Shown here: positions 47,363-54,384 of the stretch, in pieces
Layout of the letters: every line of letters starts with the position of its first letter
How positions within the stretch are numbered: position 1 is the first letter of the stretch
Translations under genes and position numbers: made by a program
Assembly (NCBI GenBank): GCA_051418075.1
Contig: JBPRGG010000029.1
Coordinates: 1-64,000 of the forward strand
DNA: 64,000 bases
Source of the DNA: JBPRGG01 sp051418075
GTDB taxonomy: Bacteria; Bacteroidota; Bacteroidia; Cytophagales; Cyclobacteriaceae
Direction of reading: 5' to 3'
Notes under the pieces: model-generated
The model's input: only the letters and a program-made list of their open reading frames with translations
What the model was told of the DNA's origin: nothing
The model's database searches: none

Positions 47363-47431
47363 AAATTTATCCTTTATCATTACATTACGCAGTTTTTTTG
47401 CGCGGGTAGGCTGATAAAAGGTGATAAATTT
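47363..47431. repeat. Long imperfect inverted repeat upstream of the lipoprotein gene
   Basis: Arms at 47363-47379 and 47412-47431 can pair over 17 bp with a few bulged bases on the right side (AAATTTATCCTTTATCA against TGATAAAAGGTGATAAATTT). The loop contains a smaller CGCA/TGCG stem around a T-run. It is the only structured part of the 381-bp gap 47128-47508, which holds no gene that I can see. It lies just before a -7 element and could be an operator or an attenuator. Confidence 0.45.
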
Positions 47432-47451
47432 TTAATTGTGGTTTGAGATGT

Positions 47452-47459
47452 TATTTTTG
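47452..47459 (+). promoter_or_regulatory. Candidate -7 element upstream of the 198-aa lipoprotein
   Basis: TATTTTTG is an exact TAnnTTTG match 59 bp before the ATG at 47518. The expected -33 position reads TTTT (three of four bases). Support is moderate. Confidence 0.45.
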
Positions 47460-47517
47460 TATTTTACTAATTTTAAATTAAACAATTACTAAGCGCAAAT
47501 AAGCAGGCTTGTATACG

Positions 47518-48114
47518 ATGAAATTAAAGACGGGATATATAATTCTTCTGGGGCTTGCTTTGATGTTATCCTGTAGCAAGAAGTATGTATGTCCAGCCTA
47601 TCAAAGCGCTTTTCAGCTGGACAAAGAAAAAACAAACAATTTTTTTTCTCTGTTTAAACAAGATTCCCTGCCTAAAGAAGATGGTTATGTAGCTAAAAGT
47701 AAATATGGCATTGTAGAAAACATCAAGTATCGTAAAAGGACCAATGAACTGAAAACCGTTAAGATGGAGACTGTTTCACCACCTCCTCTTGATTCCCTTT
47801 TGTTGACTGAGCATAATCTGGATGGGATGGACTCTCTACAAGTAGACTCCCTGTTTACAGCAGTGGCCAGAAGTCGTATGTCTTTTAAACGTGACCAGCA
47901 GATCTATATGCAGTATGTAGGTCCTTTCCTGGAATATGAGGATGAGGAATCAGAAACACCTCCGGAAGATGCAGAGCCATCCTCTGAAGAATCTGATCAG
48001 GATCTGGAAGATGAAACTCCCAAAAAAAGAAAGTGGTTTTGGCAGAAGAAAAAAGAGGATACTGACCCCGTTCCTATAGAAGAAGCGGATGCGGAAAATG
48101 AAACCCCTAACTAA
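47518..48114 (+). CDS. Cytophagales-type lipoprotein of unknown function, 198 aa
   Basis: The ATG at 47518 gives MKLKTGYIILLGLALMLSC with a lipobox Cys 19; a TTG nine bases earlier is less likely. After the Cys comes SKKYVCPAYQSAFQLDKE...NFFSLF, a pattern I recognise from conserved short lipoproteins of Cytophagales. A central region is rich in Asp, Ser and Leu. The C-terminal ~55 residues are very acidic (EDEESETPPEDAEPSSEESD) with one basic-aromatic patch (KKRKWFWQKKK), so this end is probably disordered. No function is known. Confidence 0.8.
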   Translation: MKLKTGYIILLGLALMLSCSKKYVCPAYQSAFQLDKEKTNNFFSLFKQDSLPKEDGYVAKSKYGIVENIKYRKRTNELKTVKMETVSPPPLDSLLLTEHNLDGMDSLQVDSLFTAVARSRMSFKRDQQIYMQYVGPFLEYEDEESETPPEDAEPSSEESDQDLEDETPKKRKWFWQKKKEDTDPVPIEEADAENETPN

Positions 48115-48132
48115 TTTTTATCAGCTACTAAC

Positions 48133-48196
48133 CTTATAAAGCCCAATATAAGATGTATGCCTTATAAATATATTTTATAAGTTGCTTGTCTTATAA
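48133..48196. promoter_or_regulatory. Regular array of CTTATAA half-sites upstream of satD (candidate operator)
   Basis: CTTATAA occurs on the plus strand at 48133, 48161 and 48190, and in reverse orientation at 48175 (perfect) and 48146 (one mismatch). The starts are spaced 13, 15, 14 and 15 bp, so orientation alternates at a near-constant step. The core 48161-48181 is a palindrome with 8-bp arms (CTTATAAA/TTTATAAG). The array ends 20 bp before the satD ATG. A regulator binding site is likely, and SatD itself carries a helix-turn-helix. Confidence 0.6.
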
Positions 48197-48216
48197 TTTT
48201 TTAGGATCTTTAAATC

Positions 48217-48873
48217 ATGAAGTCAGTCATAACAGGGGATTTGGTACATTCCAGTCACCTTTCTCATCAGGAAAGAGCCCGGGCTTTTGATATTTTGAAG
48301 AATACTTTTACCAAAATAGAGCGGGAATATGGTCAGGCAGGGAATAAGACAGCATTTGCTATTTTCCGGGGTGACAGTTTTCAGGGGCTGATCGAACAAC
48401 CTTCACTGGCCCTGAAGATTACCCTTTTGATCAGAAGCAAATTAAGAGCCGCTATACAGGACGAATCAACCCAACTTTGGGATGCTAGGATAGCTATTGG
48501 CTTAGGACCAGTAGAATATCCTTCTCAAAATATTCTGGAAAGTGATGGCACTGCTTTCAGAAATTCAGGACCTTTTCTTGATCAGTTAAAGAAGGATCAA
48601 CGCCTGATCATTACTACACCTGATGAGTCTTATAATAAAGAGCTTAAAACCTCTACTGTACTGGCTAATGCCTTGATCAATCAATGGACTTATCAACAAT
48701 CAGAGATCATTTATGAAATTTTAGGGCATAAAAACCAAACGGAAATTGCCCGGGATTATGCTATATCTCAATCAGCTGTAAATCAACGGTTAAAATCAGC
48801 CAACTGGGATGCCATTGAAGTTTTTATGGAAAGATATAGCGAAATAGCACACAGGCTTAATTTAAATTTATGA
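48217..48873 (+). CDS. SatD family protein with C-terminal helix-turn-helix
   Basis: The N-terminal ~150 residues (MKSVITGDLVHSSHLS, AFAIFRGDSFQGLIEQPSLAL, DARIAIGLGPVEYPSQNILESDGTAFRNSG) match the SatD family, which resembles a nucleotidyl-cyclase-like fold: G-D near the start and RGDSFQ in the middle. The C-terminal part (NQTEIARDYAISQSAVNQRLKSANW, ~170-195) is a clear helix-turn-helix. SatD was named in streptococcal acid tolerance, but its biochemical role is not established. The stop overlaps the DUF3307 gene by 4 bp, and the pair is common in Bacteroidota. The CTTATAA array just upstream suggests autoregulation, which is inference. Confidence 0.9.
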   Translation: MKSVITGDLVHSSHLSHQERARAFDILKNTFTKIEREYGQAGNKTAFAIFRGDSFQGLIEQPSLALKITLLIRSKLRAAIQDESTQLWDARIAIGLGPVEYPSQNILESDGTAFRNSGPFLDQLKKDQRLIITTPDESYNKELKTSTVLANALINQWTYQQSEIIYEILGHKNQTEIARDYAISQSAVNQRLKSANWDAIEVFMERYSEIAHRLNLNL

Positions 48874-49571
48874 TCATTCTTGTTAAATTACTCGTAGCTC
48901 ATTTATTAACAGATTTTGTATTTCAGCCCTCCGGGGTCAGGGATCGCTTTAAAAAGCGGCATAAATCCTGGTTTTTATATGTCCATGGAATTCTGGCTGG
49001 TTTGCTAGCCTATTTATTGGCAGGGTACTGGAAGCATCCTGAAATATTTTTGGTGATCAGCATTACCCATATATTGATTGATCTGGGAAAGTCCTACTTC
49101 AGGGAAAGTCTAAGCGCGTTTATTATCGATCAGGTTTTGCATATACTGGTGATCCTGGTGATTTGGATTTGGTTGCGGGAAGACCAGATAGATTTTTGGC
49201 AATATTTTCTTAATTTCTGGCGGGATATGCATGTATGGACTATTTTATTGGGTTACATCACCATTATCTGGCCGATGGGTCATCTGGTGGCTTACGCTAC
49301 CCGTAACTGGAGAAACGAAATCGAGGATGAAGGTTTGTATGAAGCAGGTAAACGAATTGGTCAGCTGGAAAGAACGCTGATACTTACCTTTGTTTTGATA
49401 GGACGGTATGAAGCCATTGGGTTTCTGATAGCAGCCAAATCAGTTTTCAGATTTAGCCAGATCCAGAGCAATAAGGAGAGAAAGGTAGGAGAATATATTT
49501 TGATAGGCACTATGTTCAGCTTTGCCATTTCCATTATTATAGGGCTTTTGGTAAAGCAGTTGATTTCCTAA
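48870..49571 (+). CDS. DUF3307 integral membrane protein, 233 aa
   Basis: The protein begins MIILVKLLVAHLLTDFVFQPSGVRDRFKK, the hallmark of DUF3307, followed by WFLYVHGILAGLLAYLL, ISITHILIDLGKSY and DQVLHILVI. There are about six hydrophobic segments in total. Conserved His and Asp in the H-x-x-x-D and H-x-x-x-D-x-x-K motifs lie inside the membrane region. Function is unknown. The 4-bp overlap with satD and the shared terminator immediately downstream make this a two-gene operon, suggesting a membrane partner for SatD. Confidence 0.9.
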   Translation: MIILVKLLVAHLLTDFVFQPSGVRDRFKKRHKSWFLYVHGILAGLLAYLLAGYWKHPEIFLVISITHILIDLGKSYFRESLSAFIIDQVLHILVILVIWIWLREDQIDFWQYFLNFWRDMHVWTILLGYITIIWPMGHLVAYATRNWRNEIEDEGLYEAGKRIGQLERTLILTFVLIGRYEAIGFLIAAKSVFRFSQIQSNKERKVGEYILIGTMFSFAISIIIGLLVKQLIS

Positions 49572-49592
49572 ACAGGAAATCTGTTTTATTTT
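49562..49592 (+). terminator. Intrinsic terminator of the satD-DUF3307 operon
   Basis: GATTTCCT (49562-49569) and AGGAAATC (49574-49581) form a perfect 8-bp stem with a 4-nt loop, followed by TGTTTTATTTT. The stem includes the DUF3307 stop codon. The opposite strand lacks a T-run, so the plus strand is served. Confidence 0.7.
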
Positions 49593-50530
49593 AAACTGGC
49601 TGGAATTAGCCTGTCAGGCCAATGGGCTATTTCAGTGCCTAACACAATAAGGATGATCCCAATAAATATTCCGGCCAGAATATATGCTTTGGACCTGATG
49701 TTTTTCTCATCGGATTTAAATACAGCTGCTCCTACAAAAAAAGAAGTGATGACACTTCCCCTGCGCAGGATGGAAAGAATGCTGATTAAGGAGTCCTCCA
49801 AAGAGAGAGCATAAAAATAAAGAAAATCAGCTGCTATCAGACAAAGGCCAATCAAAGGAATGGCAAAATGCCAGTGAAATGGATACTTATCCCTTCGGGG
49901 AAACCAGAAAATCAGCAAGACCGGCATGAGAACTACTACCAGGTAAATAGAAAAATAAGCCTGTAAAGCCAACCGGTCATAGATAGCGGTGAGATATTTA
50001 TCATATAAGGCGCTGACCGATCCCAATAAGGTAGCCATCAAAATAAAAAACACCCATTTGTTCTTCCGAAAATGTATGCCTTCCTTTTTGCCAGCCAATG
50101 AAAACAAATAGTAGAACAGTAGGGTTGTGATAAGCCCGGCCCACTGCAGGAGCGTAAGCACTTCTCCGAATATAAGCAGGGCACCCAGCAAAACCCATAC
50201 TGGAGCTGAAGCTCTGATCGGCGTAACAATGGTAATAGGTAAATGCTTTAAACCAAAATAGGCAAAGATCCAGGAAGAGGCTACGATCATCGATTTAATA
50301 AAAAAATGCGCATGTCCGGCTCCATCTACCGAAGGAATAAACCAGGATTGTTCAGCGGCAAATTGAGTTGTGGTTCTGGAAATAAGAATCAGGGGAACAA
50401 ACACCATGGTGCCGCTTAGGGTGGCAAAAAAGAGTACGGGTAATACTGCATTATCCTTTAATGATAATTTCTTAAATATATCATAGATCCCCAAAAATAC
50501 GGAAGAAACAATACCTAAAATGACCCACAT
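49586..50530 (-). CDS. EamA/DMT-family transporter
   Basis: The start is set at the ATG at 50530 (MWVILGIVSSVFLGIYDIFKKLSL). A TTG at 50551 would add seven residues. About ten hydrophobic helices arranged as two EamA repeats are visible; the first repeat ends near IFGEVLTLLQWAGLITTLLFYYLF and the second contains LLGSVSALYDKYLTAIY and LEDSLISILSILRRGSVITSFFVGAAVF. The glycine-rich last helix (AGIFIGIILIVLGT) is typical. Drug/metabolite transporters export small metabolites, but the substrate cannot be inferred. It is convergent with the satD operon and followed by no gene on its own strand. Confidence 0.88.
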   Translation of the reverse strand: MWVILGIVSSVFLGIYDIFKKLSLKDNAVLPVLFFATLSGTMVFVPLILISRTTTQFAAEQSWFIPSVDGAGHAHFFIKSMIVASSWIFAYFGLKHLPITIVTPIRASAPVWVLLGALLIFGEVLTLLQWAGLITTLLFYYLFSLAGKKEGIHFRKNKWVFFILMATLLGSVSALYDKYLTAIYDRLALQAYFSIYLVVVLMPVLLIFWFPRRDKYPFHWHFAIPLIGLCLIAADFLYFYALSLEDSLISILSILRRGSVITSFFVGAAVFKSDEKNIRSKAYILAGIFIGIILIVLGTEIAHWPDRLIPASLK

Positions 50531-50624
50531 GGCTTCTGCTTTTGCCGGCAAAAGTACAGCAAAGAAAATTAGTTACCCAGTATTTTTATATTAAGCTTAA
50601 TTTATGATTTGGACTAGGCTTTAC

Positions 50625-51467
50625 TTACTGATCCTGCTTTATCAGGGCAAATATTTCGTGAGCTGCCTTTTCATTGTCTTCCCCAATTTCTTTGAATGTT
50701 TGATCTGCAGAAGCCTTTATGCCATTTTGAGACAAGATCTGAAGCAATTTTTCGGGAGATACCCGGGCAAAGGCTGCATATTCGGCCAAAGTTCTTTGTC
50801 CCAAACCCTGACCTGGTTGAAAAGTGGTAGATTTATCCACAGTAACATCATCTCCACGGGTAATGATCTCAAACACCCGGGCCGGTGACATTTGATTATT
50901 TTCTCCGATTTCGGCCAAAGTCTGACCCTCATTAACCTTCAGACCGGCCTTTTGTAACTTATCCTGCAACTGATCAGCAGGGACATGCAGAAACTGTTCT
51001 GAAAGTCCGGCCAATGTATAAAGTTCTGTATGAGGAACCGGCGGCATATTTTCCTTGTCTTCCCAGCTGTTTTTCAGGGTTTCACCCAATGTCATTACCG
51101 ATTCAAAAGGGGGGATGTTAGCTGCTGTGCCTAAAAATATAAGCAGGGACAGTATTACCGAAGCCCAGAATTCCTTTTTTTTGTTGAGTTGATTCTGTGA
51201 CCGAAGTTTAATATAAGACCAGATGCTTCGCCAGTTCATCGAGAAAATATGAAAAAAGGCAAAGGCGGCAAAGGCATAGGAAAAAATAGTATGTATAGCT
51301 TGCCAGCTATCTTTGCCGAAACCGATCAATATCCAGTTGTTCCAGTGGGCTACCCGGCCCGGAGGGGCAACATATAAGATCAGACCTGAAATAAATATGA
51401 AGAAAAATGAGATAAACAGGCCAAAACTGATAAAGCTTCTCCAGTTAAAACCAGATTTACGTTTCAT
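50625..51467 (-). CDS. DUF4405 membrane protein with repeated soluble C-terminal motif
   Basis: The ATG at 51467 (MKRKSGFNWRSFISFGLF) is preferred over a TTG six bases earlier. Residues ~10-110 hold three transmembrane helices with His residues in WQAIHTIFSYAFAAFAFFHIFSMNW, a DUF4405/cytochrome-b-like arrangement that could bind haem. A fourth hydrophobic segment follows (~100-120). From ~150 the soluble part contains short repeated modules: QTLAEIGENNQMSPARVFEII, LAEYAAFARVSPEKLLQIL and QTFKEIGEDNEKAAHEIFALI. These resemble the repeats seen in other DUF4405 proteins. A role in electron transfer is possible but not shown. Confidence 0.82.
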   Translation of the reverse strand: MKRKSGFNWRSFISFGLFISFFFIFISGLILYVAPPGRVAHWNNWILIGFGKDSWQAIHTIFSYAFAAFAFFHIFSMNWRSIWSYIKLRSQNQLNKKKEFWASVILSLLIFLGTAANIPPFESVMTLGETLKNSWEDKENMPPVPHTELYTLAGLSEQFLHVPADQLQDKLQKAGLKVNEGQTLAEIGENNQMSPARVFEIITRGDDVTVDKSTTFQPGQGLGQRTLAEYAAFARVSPEKLLQILSQNGIKASADQTFKEIGEDNEKAAHEIFALIKQDQ

Positions 51468-51593
51468 AGGCAATCAACATTTAAATAAGCCAGCAATGAT
51501 AAATAAAATATGAGGGATACAAAATGACAATGATCATGTAATTAGGTATTCAGGTGAGTAGTGACTTATGCTAAGAATAGGCTGTGGAATGGA

Positions 51594-53441
51594 TCAAAAG
51601 ACATAACCAATGGTTACGCCAAATCTAATTGGAATGGATACTTTTTTGTTGTTGATATTTTTGAATACTTCTTCATATTCAGGAACTGGTTCATATTGGG
51701 GGTCGGTGATCCGGTATCCTATCCCGATTCCCCCATAAATATCGATAGTGATGCCTGATTTATTGGATTCATTGATCCATCTTTCTCCAAAGTATTTGAT
51801 CCATCGGTCTCCAAAAATGATAGAATATTCAAACCTGCGCTCACTCATTGTAAGGGTAGTCCGATAAGTGGTATCTGTTTTTATTACATTGGCCATATGA
51901 TCCAGCGAAGTATAGCGGATTTCATGGCCAAAATAAAACATGCCCAGGTTGTCATCAGGATGATAAAACTTTTGTTTAAGTGCCACAAAAAATCCACGTT
52001 TATAAATATTCCCCAGGGCTATCTGGCTGTTTTCATTAAAAAACGGGTCTCTGACAACGGTATAAAGCAATTCATGCCCCAACCTTTCCTGTAAGTAGTA
52101 TTCCACCGAAATGGGAAGGCTTCCCAGGGTCATGGCCATGGGATTGGTGGATATAATAATTCCCTGAAATTCATTGATCCGTGGAGTGAAATATTTGTTT
52201 CTGCGGGTTCTGAACCTGTACTCAGGTTTCATGTAATCCGCATTCTCGTTATGATCCCTGCTTTCAAGGGTCTCTATGACTTTATACACTGGCTTTTCAT
52301 CTTCATAATAAGGGCGGTAGTAGCCAGCTAAACTACCATCAGTTTCAAATAATTGCCATACGCCCACACTTTTACCATTTTCTATTTTACCCTTCATTTT
52401 TACGGCACCATCCTTATAGTATCCGGTATATTCGCCAACACCCTTGATAAAATCCGCTTCCCCCTCCAATACTCCGTCGTCATAATAGTAGACCCAGTGA
52501 CCATGGTTCAGCCCATTTTCAATCTGTCCATTTACCTTTAGTTGACTGTTATCATGAAATTCCTTGTATTCACCATCTCCATTGTTCAGTATACTTTCTC
52601 CTTTAAAGCTTCCATCATGATGATAAAATTTCCAATAACCATCTTTTTTGCCGGCTAACTCAGCGCCTTCTGAACTCAGTTCACCATTTTCATGGTAATA
52701 GGACCATTTACCCATTTTTTCTCCCTTTTGATAATTGCCCTCAGCCGACAGGTTGCCATTTGGATAAAAATATTTCCATGATCCCATCCGCTGGCCCTGG
52801 TTAAAATCTCCCAGTGCTTTCCGGGTACCATCTTCATAAAGGAAGACCCAGGTGCTGTCACTTAATCCCTCAATATGTTTTCCATACATTTTCAGGTTTC
52901 CGGAAGGATAAAATTCCTTGTACATACCCTGATCCTGCTTATAAAATCCCTGGGCTTTGAGCAAACCATCTTCAAAATAATAATTCCAAATACCTTCCTT
53001 TTGATCATTATGATAGGTTCCTTCGCTTTTTATATGTCCATTTTCAAAATAGTTTATCCATTCACCCTCTCTTTTTCCCTGATAAATATGGCCTTCCATG
53101 CTTAAATTGCCATTTTCATAGTAATACTGCCAGAAACCATGGTTGGAATTGTTTTTTAATTCACCTTTCATTTTCAGCTTGCCATTTTCAAAATAGTACT
53201 TCCATAATCCGGTAGGCTGATTTGCTTCAAACTGGCCGCTGGATTTAAAATTGCCATTGGAGTAAAAGGATTGATAAGGACCCTGCAATTTTCCTGAAGC
53301 AGAGTCTTTTAAAAAATAATTTTCCTTGATTTGTTTATTGTTTTGATCATAGTAGATTTTTACATTCACCTGTGCTGTCAGGTGCATGGAAATAAAAGTA
53401 CATAATACGGTTATACAAACTACTACTACGGCCTTGTTCAC
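51594..53441 (-). CDS. MORN-repeat protein with C-terminal beta-barrel-like domain, 615 aa
   Basis: The start codon is GTG (53441), giving a signal peptide NKAVVVVCITVLCTFISMHLTAQ. Residues ~40-400 hold about fourteen MORN-type repeats of 22-24 residues (pattern G-x-W-x-Y-Y-x-x-N-G-x-L-x-x-x-G), e.g. GLWKYYFENGKLKMKG and GSWKYFYPNGNLSAEG. The C-terminal ~180 residues have alternating amphipathic strands and end in RFGVTIGYVF, like a small outer-membrane barrel. Annotation pipelines would call it a YwqK-type antitoxin because of the repeats. The secreted, barrel-fused form does not support a toxin-antitoxin role. Probably a surface or outer-membrane protein. Confidence 0.82.
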   Translation of the reverse strand: MNKAVVVVCITVLCTFISMHLTAQVNVKIYYDQNNKQIKENYFLKDSASGKLQGPYQSFYSNGNFKSSGQFEANQPTGLWKYYFENGKLKMKGELKNNSNHGFWQYYYENGNLSMEGHIYQGKREGEWINYFENGHIKSEGTYHNDQKEGIWNYYFEDGLLKAQGFYKQDQGMYKEFYPSGNLKMYGKHIEGLSDSTWVFLYEDGTRKALGDFNQGQRMGSWKYFYPNGNLSAEGNYQKGEKMGKWSYYHENGELSSEGAELAGKKDGYWKFYHHDGSFKGESILNNGDGEYKEFHDNSQLKVNGQIENGLNHGHWVYYYDDGVLEGEADFIKGVGEYTGYYKDGAVKMKGKIENGKSVGVWQLFETDGSLAGYYRPYYEDEKPVYKVIETLESRDHNENADYMKPEYRFRTRRNKYFTPRINEFQGIIISTNPMAMTLGSLPISVEYYLQERLGHELLYTVVRDPFFNENSQIALGNIYKRGFFVALKQKFYHPDDNLGMFYFGHEIRYTSLDHMANVIKTDTTYRTTLTMSERRFEYSIIFGDRWIKYFGERWINESNKSGITIDIYGGIGIGYRITDPQYEPVPEYEEVFKNINNKKVSIPIRFGVTIGYVF

Positions 53442-53575
53442 AGATGAATTGTTTGTAAAATAACGTACATATTTAACGAATACTATGATGAATTGTAGAA
53501 AAAATGATTAATTAATTCATGTTTTATTCCAATTTGATCAAAAAATGGATCGGAAATGAAGGAAATTCAATAAAA

Positions 53576-54061
53576 TTAAAGGACTTGTTTAAAACGTACT
53601 TCATTTCCCGGCAGATCATAAGCACAAGCTTCTACCTGGTAGATGTATTTTGATGCATCAGGAGAAACAAAATAAAACCATTTAAGGTTTTGAAAATATT
53701 GTTTAGCCCAGCCGGCTTCCAATACCTTCTGATCGGCATCCAATACCTTTACCCAAACTTTATGTACCCAAAAATCATCCTTAGCCAAAACTATTAGAGG
53801 GAAGTTTGGGTTGTTTTTATATTTTTCAGAAAGGATGCCCACTATTTCGGGTGGATTGAGAAAGTCTGCAACAGCAGTATCCATACTATCCTTATTGGAT
53901 CTGGATTCATACATTTGCTGTACAGCCTGGTTACTCTGGCATTTCTGAGCATAGATATAGGCATTCTTGACTTCCTTATATTGAAAGGCAGCAATTTGCT
54001 CTTCTACTGAAATTTCCGGGGCTTCAGTTTCTTTTTCAAGTAATTCATTAAAATAAGTCAT
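53576..54061 (-). CDS. Hypothetical soluble protein, 161 aa
   Basis: The product has no signal peptide or membrane segment. The N-terminal ~70 residues are helical and acidic (FNELLEKETEAPEISVEEQ). The C-terminal ~85 residues are beta-rich with several Trp and Tyr residues (DFWVHKVWVKVLDADQK, FQNLKWFYFVSPDASKYIYQVEACAYD), suggesting an Ig-like or beta-sandwich domain. I recognise no family. It lies alone between the MORN gene and the divergent cation-chloride transporter. Confidence 0.65.
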   Translation of the reverse strand: MTYFNELLEKETEAPEISVEEQIAAFQYKEVKNAYIYAQKCQSNQAVQQMYESRSNKDSMDTAVADFLNPPEIVGILSEKYKNNPNFPLIVLAKDDFWVHKVWVKVLDADQKVLEAGWAKQYFQNLKWFYFVSPDASKYIYQVEACAYDLPGNEVRFKQVL

Positions 54062-54384
54062 AATGGTTGTTTTGAATCACAGTGAAAAAATAGTTATTAA
54101 AAGTCAGATTATCAATAAGATAGACTTTGGCTGGATGTAATAAAAAACGAGTTACTTACTATCATTTTGAATAATTGAGCTTATTTACAAAATAAAAATA
54201 CATGGAAGATTATTATAATTCTGGCTAAGAAAGTATCCTGATACAACTGGGGAAAGTATTTTACACTAATTTTTGCCGGGAAAAATATATTATAGCGATA
54301 TTTAAGACCAATGAAGATTAAATCTTTGATTTTCATCATTTTGTAAGAAAAACATCTTTTTTACCTATTTAGGGAATTATTTTT
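54062..54384. other. 323-bp divergent intergenic region
   Basis: AT-rich DNA between a minus-strand hypothetical gene and the plus-strand transporter, so it should contain both promoters. TAATTTTTG near 54267-54275 is one base too long for TAnnTTTG. No frame of interest and no clear inverted repeat was seen. Confidence 0.4.

Noticed and set aside
51594..53441. YwqK-type antitoxin of a toxin-antitoxin pair
   Set aside because: The match is only to generic MORN repeats; the protein is exported, has a barrel-like C-terminus and has no toxin partner.
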